Shown: in pieces, positions 28,269-36,214 of the stretch | Position numbering within the stretch: the stretch's first letter is position 1 | Layout: each line of letters opens with the position of its first letter | From: Haloechinothrix aidingensis | GTDB taxonomy: Bacteria; Actinomycetota; Actinomycetes; Mycobacteriales; Pseudonocardiaceae | Assembly: GCF_013450155.1 (NCBI RefSeq) | Contig: NZ_JACCKD010000003.1 | Span: 186,001 to 250,000 of the forward strand | Length of the DNA: 64,000 nucleotides | Reading direction: 5' to 3' | Notes under the pieces: model-generated | What the model was told of the DNA's origin: nothing | Database searches by the model: none | Seen by the model: only the letters and a program-made list of their open reading frames with translations | Program-made: the position numbers and the translations under genes

Positions 28269-29669
28269 TCACCAGCAGTCGGGGGAGTCGCCGTCCGGGG
28301 CGTCCCACCCGCCGTCCGTCCCTCGCATGGCGTAGGCACACGAGACGTCCGATGTGCCGTCGGGGCCGAAGGTCAACGGCACGGTGAGGCCGTCGAAGCG
28401 TTCGCCGTCGAAGCCGCGGAGCGCGTCGATGATGCTCTGCCTGGTGATGTCGTCGCCTGCGGCTTCCGCCGCGGCCTCGAAGACCTTCGCCGAGGACCAC
28501 CCGAGGGCCGCCGAAGGACCGGGGGCGCTGTCGCCGCCGTAGCTGTCCCATGCGGCCGCGAACTCCTCGAACGCAGGCGTGTTCAGGCCGGCGAACGGGA
28601 ACACCGGCATGCCGACGAGCACGTCACCCAGCCCTTGTTTGGTCACCGTGTCCGCCCGGACCGTCGAGGAGATCTGCAGGAACTGCGGGTCGTAGTCCTG
28701 CCGCTGGCAGGAGGACGCGACGCGGGCGACGGTACCGGGATCACCGGTGACCATCAGCAGCTCGACACCGGCGTTACGCGCCTGGATGCACTCCGCGGTG
28801 TAGTCCGGCTGCGTCAGCGAGATCCTGGCCCGGTAGCGGGGATCCAGCCCGGCACGCTCGGCGTCGCCCTCGTCGAAGAGCTGGTTCTCCACTCGCGCAC
28901 AGGAGTCGCTCTCGGTGCAGAACAGCGCACCGAACCGCGTGCTTTCGCCGCGCTGCGCGCCGATACGGGCCGTGCCGAACACCGCGCTCGCCGAGGACGG
29001 GCACTGCCGGAAGAGGACCGGGCTGTCCGACCACTGCGGCCCGCAGTCGCCGCCGATGACGGGGACCTCGTGCTCGGTCACGTAGCCCTTCCACGAGTTG
29101 AGCGTCTCGGTGATGGTCATGGCCGCGACCACGGCCACGGCGTCGTGCTGCTCGACGAGCTCCTGCATCTGGCTGCGCGCCCGGCCGGCGTCACCCCCGT
29201 CGTCCATCACGATCGCCTCGACGCGGCGGCCGCCGATGCCGCCGTTGTCGTTGGTGTGTGCCGCCCACGCCTGCAGTGCCCTTGCGCCCTGCGCGAACGC
29301 GGTGCCGCCCGGTCCGGAGTAGGTGCCGACCGTGCCGACCACGATGGGCGCGCCCCCTGCGGAGCCCTTCCGGTCGCGCGCAGGGCCGTCGGAACCGCCT
29401 GCGCCCCGATCCCGGCCGTCCGCACCGGCGCCCGCGGTGCTGTCCGGGTCGCCGTCGCCCTGCCGTTCGGTCGCGTCGGGGTCGCCGGAATCACCGCGGG
29501 CCCGGTCCGGCATACCTCCCGCGTCGGCGTCCTGCTCCGCCCCGGGGAACGGCCCGGACGCCGCTCGCTCGATCGTGTCGTGGTCGAGCCGGGTGCCACA
29601 GGCCGCGAGCACGAGGGCCGCGGCGGTGAACAGTGCGGCGGGAACGACGGTGCGTCGGCGGCTCGGCAT
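28269..29669 (-). CDS. ABC transporter substrate-binding lipoprotein (branched-chain amino acid type)
   Basis: A 466-aa exported lipoprotein. A signal peptide ends in the lipobox LAAC with Cys24. A Ser/Gly/Asp-rich linker of about 80 residues precedes the periplasmic-binding fold (Peripla_BP_6). That fold starts IVVGTVGTYSGPGGTAFAQG and includes ARALQAWAAHTNDNGGIGGR and VVAAMTITETLNSWKGYV. Two-lobe LivJ-like proteins bind branched-chain amino acids, but relatives also bind aromatic acids, urea or steroid-type compounds, so the ligand is open. It is the last gene of the operon, 64 bases after the livF-like gene. Confidence 0.88.
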   Translation of the reverse strand: MPSRRRTVVPAALFTAAALVLAACGTRLDHDTIERAASGPFPGAEQDADAGGMPDRARGDSGDPDATERQGDGDPDSTAGAGADGRDRGAGGSDGPARDRKGSAGGAPIVVGTVGTYSGPGGTAFAQGARALQAWAAHTNDNGGIGGRRVEAIVMDDGGDAGRARSQMQELVEQHDAVAVVAAMTITETLNSWKGYVTEHEVPVIGGDCGPQWSDSPVLFRQCPSSASAVFGTARIGAQRGESTRFGALFCTESDSCARVENQLFDEGDAERAGLDPRYRARISLTQPDYTAECIQARNAGVELLMVTGDPGTVARVASSCQRQDYDPQFLQISSTVRADTVTKQGLGDVLVGMPVFPFAGLNTPAFEEFAAAWDSYGGDSAPGPSAALGWSSAKVFEAAAEAAGDDITRQSIIDALRGFDGERFDGLTVPLTFGPDGTSDVSCAYAMRGTDGGWDAPDGDSPDCW

Positions 29670-29733
29670 GGTTGTGACCTCCTCGGTGCTGGATGAGCCG
29701 GTACCGGGCCGGTGTGGCTACCGGGACGCCGTG

Positions 29734-30429
29734 CTAGGTGTGGGTGCCCATGTACTTCTCCATCAGCTGCGCCGCGTCGAGCTCGCCCGGCTCGCCCGCG
29801 AACTCCAGCCGCCCCCGCGCCAGCAGGAAGACGTAGTCGGCCAGCTCGAGTGCCTTGGCGACGTACTGCTCGACGAGCACGAGCGCGCAGCCCTGCTCGG
29901 CGAGCCTGCCGAGGAACTCGAAGATCTCGTCGACGACGACGGGAGCCAACCCCATGGACACCTCGTCCAGCAGGACGTAGCTGGGTTCGGTGACGTAGGC
30001 CCGGCTCAGCGCCAGCATCTGTTGCTGGCCACCGGACAGCGCCCCGGCCTGCTGGCCCAGCTTCTCGCCGAGGACCGGGAACGCCGACACGGCCCTGTCG
30101 ACGGCCTCACCGGTGTCGGCGCCCGCGGCGTGCACGGCGATGTTGTCCCGCACGGACAGGTTCGGGAAGATTCCCCGGCCTTCCGGCACGTGGCACACGC
30201 CGCGCCGTGCCAGCACGTGCGGGCGGCGCCCGGTGAGGTCCGTACCGTCCAGGTGCAGTGTTCCGGAGCCCGGTGCGAGCAAGCCGGAAGCCACCCGCAG
30301 CGTTGTGGTCTTGCCCGCGCCGTTGGCTCCGAGGAGTGCCACGACGGAGCGCCGGGGGACCGGCAGTGAGACGTCGCGCAGGACGGTGGTGTCGCCGTAG
30401 CCTGCTGTGATGTCGTGGAGCCGCAGCAT
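29734..30429 (-). CDS. livF: Branched-chain-type ABC transporter ATPase (LivF-like)
   Basis: A 231-aa ATP-binding subunit. Walker A is GANGAGKTT (about residue 34), the signature is LSGGQQQM, and Walker B is YVLLDEVSMGL. The characteristic LivF segment DEVSMGLAPVVVDEIF is present, and VEQYVAKALELADY forms the H-loop region with Gln-Tyr in place of the usual His-Asp, as is normal for LivF. The ATG shares one base with the livG-like stop. It acts with LivG on the cytosolic face of the fused permease. Confidence 0.92.
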   Translation of the reverse strand: MLRLHDITAGYGDTTVLRDVSLPVPRRSVVALLGANGAGKTTTLRVASGLLAPGSGTLHLDGTDLTGRRPHVLARRGVCHVPEGRGIFPNLSVRDNIAVHAAGADTGEAVDRAVSAFPVLGEKLGQQAGALSGGQQQMLALSRAYVTEPSYVLLDEVSMGLAPVVVDEIFEFLGRLAEQGCALVLVEQYVAKALELADYVFLLARGRLEFAGEPGELDAAQLMEKYMGTHT

Positions 30430-31205
30430 CAGGCAGCCTCCGATCCGAGATAGGCGGCGCGCACCGCGTCGCTGGCACGCACATCGGCGGGATCCCCCTC
30501 GAAGATCATCTTTCCGAAGTCGAGTACGTAAAGGTGCTCGCAGATCGACATGACCAGCGACATGTCGTGTTCGACGAGCAGCACGCCGCAGCCGCTGTCG
30601 GCGACGACCCGCGTCACGATCCGGCCGAACCGCCGGGTCTCCGCGCTGTCCAACCCGGACGAGGGTTCGTCGAGCAGCAGCATGTCGAACCCACCGGCAA
30701 GGACCCTGCCCAGGTCGACGAGGCGGCGCTGACCGGTCGACAGCGAGCCGGCCGGATCACCCCGGTGTGGACCGAGGTCGCAGAGCTCGAGGACCGCCTC
30801 GGTCGCGGCCCGTACGGACGTGCGGTCGCGGCGGGGACAGCGGAGTTGCTTGAGCGGGTTGCTGCGCGCCAGGCGGGCCTCCAGACCCAGCGCGATGTTC
30901 TGCTCGACGGTGAGGGAGTCGAACAGGTCCATCCGCTGGAAGGTGCGACCGAGGCCGTGCTGCGCGCGTGCGGCGGGTCCCCGGCCGGTGATGTCCGTGC
31001 CGAACAGCCGCACACTGCCTGCGCTCGGGCGCAGCAGCCCGGAGCAGGCGTTGAACGTGGTCGTCTTGCCTGCTCCGTTGGGTCCGATCAACCCGGTGAT
31101 CCGGCCGCGCGGCGCGGCGAACGACAGGCCGTCCACCGCGGTGTTGCCGCCGAAGGCGATCGTGAGCCCGTCCACTCGCAGGCCGTCGTGCTCGCTGGAG
31201 GTCAT
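30429..31205 (-). CDS. livG: Branched-chain-type ABC transporter ATPase (LivG-like)
   Basis: A 258-aa ATP-binding subunit with Walker A GPNGAGKTT (about residue 40), signature LSTGQRRLVDLGR, Walker B MLLLDEPSSGL and switch His in LLVEHDMSLVM. The ATG at 31205 overlaps the permease stop by four bases (ATGA). A longer upstream frame overlaps the permease C-terminus and is not needed. Together with the LivF-like subunit it powers import. Confidence 0.92.
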   Translation of the reverse strand: MTSSEHDGLRVDGLTIAFGGNTAVDGLSFAAPRGRITGLIGPNGAGKTTTFNACSGLLRPSAGSVRLFGTDITGRGPAARAQHGLGRTFQRMDLFDSLTVEQNIALGLEARLARSNPLKQLRCPRRDRTSVRAATEAVLELCDLGPHRGDPAGSLSTGQRRLVDLGRVLAGGFDMLLLDEPSSGLDSAETRRFGRIVTRVVADSGCGVLLVEHDMSLVMSICEHLYVLDFGKMIFEGDPADVRASDAVRAAYLGSEAA

Positions 31206-33178
31206 CGCGTGTCTCCCTGCTGGCGTGGCCTGCCGACGCGCAGGCGGCCGGTGTCCGGGCCTGCGCGGCCGCCCGCCCGGCCCGCGGCAGCCTGTAGCCG
31301 CTCGCGTGCCGCGCTCGGTGCGCCGATGCGCTCGCGCGCGCGGCTCGATGCCCCAGCCGTGCCGTCCCCGGTGGTCGTGCGGGGACGCGCGGAGGCCTCG
31401 TGCAGGGCCACGAGCATCGCGCCGAGGCCGAACAGCACCGGCATCCAATCCACCGCGGTGTCACTGGAGCTGTAGGCGGGCGCGACCGTGAGGAACAGCG
31501 CCGCGAGCACGGGCGCCGCGGAACGAGCAACGGAGAACAGCACCAGCACCGCCAACCACGTCAGCGAGGCGTACGCGGTGAACGGCGTACCGGTGGCGGA
31601 CTGGCTGACCGAGGCGTGCAGCGCACCGGCGATGCCCGCGATGAACGCCGATACGCAGAACACCGTCACCCGCGTCACGTTGATCCCCGCCCCGAGGGTG
31701 GCCAGGGACGTCGGGGAGTCGGCCATCGCGCGCAGCAGCCTGCCCAACCTGCTGCGGGTGACGGCTGCGACCAGCACCATGCCACCGGCGGCGAACGCCA
31801 GCAGCACGTAGTAGAAGGCCGTATCGGAGGAGAAGTGCTCGGGGCGGGCGGCAGGCAGCGTGCCCGTGGCGCCGAACATCACGCCGGAGCGGTAGAGCAG
31901 CCGCTCCAGCAGCAGGCCGAACCCGAAGGTGGCCAGCGCGAGGAACAGCCCGGACAGCCGGATGGCGGGGATGGCGACGACCGCCCCGACCGGTACCGCG
32001 GCCGCCCCCGCGAGCAGCACGGCGAGCAGCCACGGCAGGCCCGCCCCGACGGCCAGATGGGAGAACGTGGCCGACCCCACGGCGACCAGTGCCGCGTGCG
32101 CGAGGGACACCTGCCCGGAGATCCGCACCAGCAGGTAGAGGGAGGTGAAGATGAGCAGGAACACCAACGCGTTGGCATAGACCGGCAGCCTCGGCCCGGC
32201 AAGCAGTGGCACGGCCGCTGCCAGGACGGTCGCCGCCACAGCGAACCCGCGGGTGGCCCGCGGGGTCAGCAGCGGTGCGGAGACCGGTGCGGGTCGGTGG
32301 GTGCCGGCGTCGGCCAGCCTGCTGCGTCCCGCCACGAGCAGCACCACGAACAGCACCAGGAACGGGACCGCCGGTGGCAGCCCGGCCAGTGCCTGTGAGC
32401 CGGCCGCGATCGTGGTCGCGAACGCGGCGAGCACGCCGATCAGCAAGCCACCGGCGTAGGTGAGCGGCAGGCTGGCGAACATCCCGACCGCGGCGGCGCC
32501 GTAGGCCTGTACCACCAGCAAGGTCAGCAACAGCGCGTCCAGGCCGATCTGGGGTGCCAGCAGGATTCCCGAGATCGCGGCGAACCAGGACCCGATCAGC
32601 CACGCCCAGCTGCGCACCGCGAACGCGCTGGTGCCTGTCAGCTCCAGCAGATCGGGGTCGTCCACGACCGCCCGCATGCGCACGCCGAGCGAGGAGAGCC
32701 GGAAGAACAGGAAGAACGCTGCCGCGCCCGCCGCGGCGACGCTCGCGGAGATGAGCTGGTCGATGCCGACGTGCACGCCGGAGACCGTGACGGTGTCGAC
32801 GGGCAGGAAGGTCGGGAACGGTAGTCCCGCTGCGCCGTAGTGCGCCATCAGCGCCCCGGTGATGGCCAGCTGCAGGCCGACCGTGGCGACGATTTTCATG
32901 GTCACGCTCGCCCCGGCCAGCCCGCGTGCCATCCGTTCCAGCGACACGGCCAGCACGGGCGGGAGCACGACGGCCGCCAGCAGCAGCGCGACCGGCCACG
33001 GCAGCCCGCGCAGCGTGGTGAGGTCGTAGAAGGCGTACGCCGCGAGCGCGGCGATCGCGCCGTGCGCGAAGTTGAAGATGCCGGACGTCTTGTAGGTCAG
33101 CACCAGCCCCATCGCGGCCAGCCCGTAGATCGAGCCGGTCGTCACCCCGACGACGAGGAACGGCAGCAGGTCGTTCAT
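31202..33178 (-). CDS. Fused branched-chain-type ABC permease (LivH-LivM)
   Basis: A 658-aa integral membrane protein that joins two normally separate permeases. Residues about 1-290 are LivH-like (FLVVGVTTGSIYGLAAMGLV, then TYKTSGIFNFAHGAIAALAA). Residues about 305-590 are LivM-like (VYANALVFLLIFTSLYLLVR, ISGQVSLAHAALVAVGSATF, LGRLLRAMADSPTSLATLG). About 17 hydrophobic segments are present. A basic hydrophilic tail of about 70 residues follows. The ATG at 33178 overlaps the preceding stop (ATGA). With LivF, LivG and the lipoprotein this forms a complete importer. Confidence 0.9.
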   Translation of the reverse strand: MNDLLPFLVVGVTTGSIYGLAAMGLVLTYKTSGIFNFAHGAIAALAAYAFYDLTTLRGLPWPVALLLAAVVLPPVLAVSLERMARGLAGASVTMKIVATVGLQLAITGALMAHYGAAGLPFPTFLPVDTVTVSGVHVGIDQLISASVAAAGAAAFFLFFRLSSLGVRMRAVVDDPDLLELTGTSAFAVRSWAWLIGSWFAAISGILLAPQIGLDALLLTLLVVQAYGAAAVGMFASLPLTYAGGLLIGVLAAFATTIAAGSQALAGLPPAVPFLVLFVVLLVAGRSRLADAGTHRPAPVSAPLLTPRATRGFAVAATVLAAAVPLLAGPRLPVYANALVFLLIFTSLYLLVRISGQVSLAHAALVAVGSATFSHLAVGAGLPWLLAVLLAGAAAVPVGAVVAIPAIRLSGLFLALATFGFGLLLERLLYRSGVMFGATGTLPAARPEHFSSDTAFYYVLLAFAAGGMVLVAAVTRSRLGRLLRAMADSPTSLATLGAGINVTRVTVFCVSAFIAGIAGALHASVSQSATGTPFTAYASLTWLAVLVLFSVARSAAPVLAALFLTVAPAYSSSDTAVDWMPVLFGLGAMLVALHEASARPRTTTGDGTAGASSRARERIGAPSAARERLQAAAGRAGGRAGPDTGRLRVGRPRQQGDTR

Positions 33179-33615
33179 GGCAGGCACACCCCGCACGGCT
33201 GGCCGTCGTCCTCATCGGCCCGCTCCAGCTGCTTGCCCGCGACCAGGGGGCAGTCCGGCCGGTGCACCCGCTGCATCCCCACGGCACGGACCAGGTCCCG
33301 CGTACCGTCGGCATCCGGCCATCGGCCGGGAGCCGGCCGCGGCTCGGCATCCGGCGGGTCGATGGATACCAGCGCTACGCGGCGCTCGCCGACCGCTCTG
33401 CGCCCGCGCATCAGCCACAGGCTCACCCCGACCGCCGAGGTGGCGAACCCGCCGACGGCGAGGTTCAGCCATGCCGCCTGGTGGTGCACGGTGCCCGACA
33501 CGGTGGCGCCGAACCATCCGGCGGCGAACGCGGCCGCGCCGACGATCGTGGTCAGGCACACCATCACCACGTCCGAGTCCCGCCAGGGCCAGTCGGGTCC
33601 GGTACGCCCCGTCAT
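33175..33615 (-). CDS. Small membrane protein with His/Cys-rich C-terminus
   Basis: A 146-aa protein with two transmembrane segments (about residues 16-38 and 48-68) and a cytosolic C-terminal region. The tail ends RVHRPDCPLVAGK followed by PCGVCLP, so one His and three Cys are arranged as HxxxC...CxxC, resembling small zinc-binding tails. I do not recognise a named family. It is translationally coupled on both sides (ATGA overlaps) inside the transporter operon, which argues for a role in assembling or regulating that importer. Confidence in it being a real gene is high; function is unknown. Confidence 0.75.
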   Translation of the reverse strand: MTGRTGPDWPWRDSDVVMVCLTTIVGAAAFAAGWFGATVSGTVHHQAAWLNLAVGGFATSAVGVSLWLMRGRRAVGERRVALVSIDPPDAEPRPAPGRWPDADGTRDLVRAVGMQRVHRPDCPLVAGKQLERADEDDGQPCGVCLP

Positions 33616-33989
33616 GAGGCACCCCCGACCGCCACCTCCGGTAGCTGTCGCGTGGGCTCACGTGCCGGTTCGGGCTCCGGGGAAGGTGCGGTACGGGCCG
33701 TGGTGCCCGTGCCGCCGCCTGGTGCTTCTGCCTCGCGGATGGCGCGTTCGATGCGGTCCAGCTTGCGCCACTCGTCGTGGAGGTCGGCGGACAGCCACAA
33801 CGCAGCGGAGATCCCGAGCAGGAACAGGCCACCGATCCCGCCACTGATGATGTACGGCAGCTGCTCGGCCGGGTACGGCGTACCGCTCACCCCGAACCAG
33901 CCGGTGACCAGGGTTGCCGCACCCGCGATGGCGCCGGCTACGGCCAGCAGACGGTCCCACTGGCTCCGGAGCTTCGTCATGAGGTCCAT
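33612..33989 (-). CDS. Small two-helix membrane protein
   Basis: A 125-aa protein with two transmembrane helices (about residues 14-34, LLAVAGAIAGAATLVTGWFG, and 44-66, YIISGGIGGLFLLGISAALW). A charged segment LHDEWRKLDRIERAIREAEA may form a short coiled helix, and the tail is Pro/Thr/Glu-rich. Its topology parallels that of the next gene, with similar GWFG motifs between the helices, so the two may be diverged duplicates. It overlaps its neighbours by 4 and 13 bases. No named family recognised. Confidence 0.7.
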   Translation of the reverse strand: MDLMTKLRSQWDRLLAVAGAIAGAATLVTGWFGVSGTPYPAEQLPYIISGGIGGLFLLGISAALWLSADLHDEWRKLDRIERAIREAEAPGGGTGTTARTAPSPEPEPAREPTRQLPEVAVGGAS

Positions 33990-35260
33990 CGGGTCTTCAC
34001 TCCCAACATGCGCAGCAGGCTTCCGCTGGTGACCATCGCCAGCGCGCCGAGGACGATCACCAGATAGACACCGGTCATCCCCATGTCCACCGGGTTGCCG
34101 AGTAACCGCTCGTGCTCCGGCGCGGCCTCCGGGACGCCCGCAGCCCGGGGCGCCCCGGCGTCGTCGGGTGGGTCCGCGCTCGTGGAGCCGCGTGCGTCCT
34201 CGCCTCCCGCCGATGGGGCATCCGCGGTAGCCGCCGGCTCCGCCCGGGCCGGGTCGCCGGGCGGAGCGACGCCCTGCGGGGCACCGTCCCCGGGAGGTTC
34301 GTCGACCTGCGCCGCGGCGGCGAACGCGCGGCCGAGGACGTAGCGCACCCGGTAGGTCCCGCCGGTGTCCGGGTCGTGTTGCTCGGCGACGATCTCGATG
34401 CCCGCGGACAGCACACCCCGCTGCGTCTCCGCCGCCTCGAGGTAGCGCACCCGCACTCCCGCTGCCTCGAGAGCCTCCGCGGGGTCGGCTTCCGGTAGCG
34501 CGACGCCCTGGCCCGCGGCGCGCACGCCGTCCGGCGTGATGGTGACGACCTGATCGGCCACGGTCGTGCGCCCGATGTGCAGCGCCGAGTCGCGCCGGAG
34601 CTCGCCGCCGGAGTCGACCGACGCGGACGCGGAGGCGTGCGTGGTGCCGACCTCGAGTACGTCGTCGACGGTCAGCGGCCGGGTGTCGGCGCGCGCGGTG
34701 GCCTCGGAGGAGAGGTCGTCGGGGTCGACGGCCGTCTCCGCGCGCGCACGGGTCACGCCCGCCCGGCCCTGTTCCTCGTCGAGGCCCGAGCGGGCGGCGG
34801 CAGCGCTCGACGTCGCGGTGCTGCGCGCGTGCAGGGAGTAGCCCTCTTCGTCGACATCGGACTCCTCTTGGGAGGGATGCCGCGCGGACACGTAGGCGGG
34901 GTAGTCGGGGAGGTCCTGCCCGGTCTCGGTCCTGAGCATCCCCGGAAGTGTCAGGACCGTCTCTCCCGGATACGGGCTGCTGGCGAAGGCGGAGGAGTCC
35001 TGCACCTCGTAGTCCACACAGGACTGTGCGACGGGTGCGCCCGCCCCGGTCGGGGCCGCCAGCAGGATGTTGTCGCTCGCGCTGGCGGTGACCTGTACTC
35101 CCCGGGCCGAGGCCAGGACCGGACATCCTTCGGGTGCCGCGGGCGCGGCTGATGCCGGAACTCCGCTCAGAAGTAACCCGACGCCCAGCCCGCCCGCGAT
35201 TGTTCCTCGCCGTCTCTTGACAATTGTGATGTAACTAGTTCTATGTTGCCCCGATTCCAT
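33977..35260 (-). CDS. Secreted, C-terminally membrane-anchored protein heading the transporter operon
   Basis: A 427-aa protein. A basic start (VKRRRGTIAGG) and hydrophobic core end at about ASAAPAAP, a signal peptide. The exported body is rich in Ala, Asp and Ser with beta-type segments (YEVQDSSAFASSPYPGETVL; VVTITPDGVRAAGQGV). A Pro/Gly/Glu-rich linker follows, and one transmembrane helix lies near the C-terminus (MTGVYLVIVLGALAMVTSG), then RMLGVKTRW. This is a spacer-on-a-stalk design. I do not recognise the family; a relation to choice-of-anchor-type actinobacterial surface proteins is possible. It is the first gene of the operon and may capture or present substrate to the importer. Confidence 0.7.
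   Translation of the reverse strand: MESGQHRTSYITIVKRRRGTIAGGLGVGLLLSGVPASAAPAAPEGCPVLASARGVQVTASASDNILLAAPTGAGAPVAQSCVDYEVQDSSAFASSPYPGETVLTLPGMLRTETGQDLPDYPAYVSARHPSQEESDVDEEGYSLHARSTATSSAAAARSGLDEEQGRAGVTRARAETAVDPDDLSSEATARADTRPLTVDDVLEVGTTHASASASVDSGGELRRDSALHIGRTTVADQVVTITPDGVRAAGQGVALPEADPAEALEAAGVRVRYLEAAETQRGVLSAGIEIVAEQHDPDTGGTYRVRYVLGRAFAAAAQVDEPPGDGAPQGVAPPGDPARAEPAATADAPSAGGEDARGSTSADPPDDAGAPRAAGVPEAAPEHERLLGNPVDMGMTGVYLVIVLGALAMVTSGSLLRMLGVKTRWTS
35230..35243. promoter_or_regulatory. TnnAACnnGTTnnA site 1
   Basis: TGTAACTAGTTCTA matches the 14-bp KstR-type consensus TnnAACnnGTTnnA at every specified base. It lies within the first codons of the gene starting at 35260, so it would act as a downstream operator if used. 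Confidence 0.4.
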
Positions 35261-35352
35261 GGCGCGCCTTTCACGGTGCGGCTGTATCTGGCCTCAGTGC
35301 GGCATAGTTCGTATCGCAGCGTTGTCGGTCGCCGGGTACAACGAGGGCATAT

Positions 35353-35366
35353 AGAAACAGGTTCTA
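35353..35366. promoter_or_regulatory. TnnAACnnGTTnnA-like site 2
   Basis: AGAAACAGGTTCTA matches the same 14-bp consensus except at the first base. It lies about 100 bases upstream of the operon start, in the intergenic region between the transporter operon and the TetR gene. Confidence 0.4.
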
Positions 35367-35489
35367 GCTACTTTCCGGTAATTTTTCGCGATGCTATTCG
35401 GAATTGCGCGACCAGCGGTTTCGCGGAGAGATCGGTCGACTCGTCGCGCGGCGAGGGGCGGCACGCGCGGGTCGGGGTACGGCGCGGCG

Positions 35490-36125
35490 TCAGCGCGCCG
35501 GGTCTGTCGGGTAGCCGGATGCCGCGTTGCGGACGAGGCGCACGCAGTGGTCGACGAGGCGGTCGCGGGCCACGTCGAGGGAGCCTGCGAGATAGGCGAT
35601 GAACAGGTTCGCCAGCGCGCCCACGAGGCCGAGCGCGGTCATCTTGCGTTCCGCGGGGTCCGTTCCGGAGGGCAGATGCTCGCGGACCAGGTCGGCGAAG
35701 GTGGGCAGGAGCTCGTTGCCGCGCTTGCCGAGCACCGGATCGGTCTGCGGTGCCAGCAGGAGGACGGTTCCCTTGCGCGGGTCATCCAGGATCAGCTCGA
35801 CGAAGGCCGACACCGCCGCGCGTGCCCGTGCGTCCACGTCGGGCCGCGCCCCGTGTACCGCGTCGACGAGCGCGTGGTGCGCCTGCCGCGCGACGTGCTC
35901 GTACACCGCGACCAGTAGCGCGTCCCTGTCGGCGAAGTTCTCGTAGAAGTAACGCTCGGTCAGGCGGGCCGTGCGGCACACCGCGCGCACGGACACGGCG
36001 CTCGTGCCGTCGGTGCCGAGTAGCTCGAGGCCGGCATCGAGCAGTTGCTGCCTGCGGGCGGCACGACGGTCGGCGAGCGTGGTGCCTGCCCATGTCCGTT
36101 GCGTGGCGTCGCCTGCCGTTGGCAT
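35490..36125 (-). CDS. TetR-family transcriptional regulator
   Basis: A 211-aa repressor-type protein. The N-terminal helix-turn-helix (about residues 22-70) reads RRQQLLDAGLELLGTDG, then VSVRAVCRTARLTERYFYENF. The C-terminal ligand domain is unremarkable and helical. It is divergent from the MpaB-family gene, with a good inverted repeat between them. The transporter operon starts 229 bases downstream on the same strand. It most likely controls one or both of these transcription units in response to a hydrophobic ligand; this is inferred from position only. Confidence 0.88.
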   Translation of the reverse strand: MPTAGDATQRTWAGTTLADRRAARRQQLLDAGLELLGTDGTSAVSVRAVCRTARLTERYFYENFADRDALLVAVYEHVARQAHHALVDAVHGARPDVDARARAAVSAFVELILDDPRKGTVLLLAPQTDPVLGKRGNELLPTFADLVREHLPSGTDPAERKMTALGLVGALANLFIAYLAGSLDVARDRLVDHCVRLVRNAASGYPTDPAR

Positions 36126-36164
36126 GTCAGGTCTCCTCTCTTGACCGCGTGCGGCGCCGATCCT

Positions 36165-36190
36165 AACCTGACAACGGCTGTAGTCAGTTT
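36165..36190. promoter_or_regulatory. Inverted-repeat operator between tetR and mpaB-like genes
   Basis: AACCTGAC (36165-36172) and GTCAGTTT (36183-36190) form an 8-bp inverted repeat with one mismatch around a 10-nt spacer. The spacing of the half-sites and the divergent location fit a TetR-family operator controlling both directions. Confidence 0.6.
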
Positions 36191-36214
36191 CTGTGTAGCA
36201 GGGATGAGGTCACG

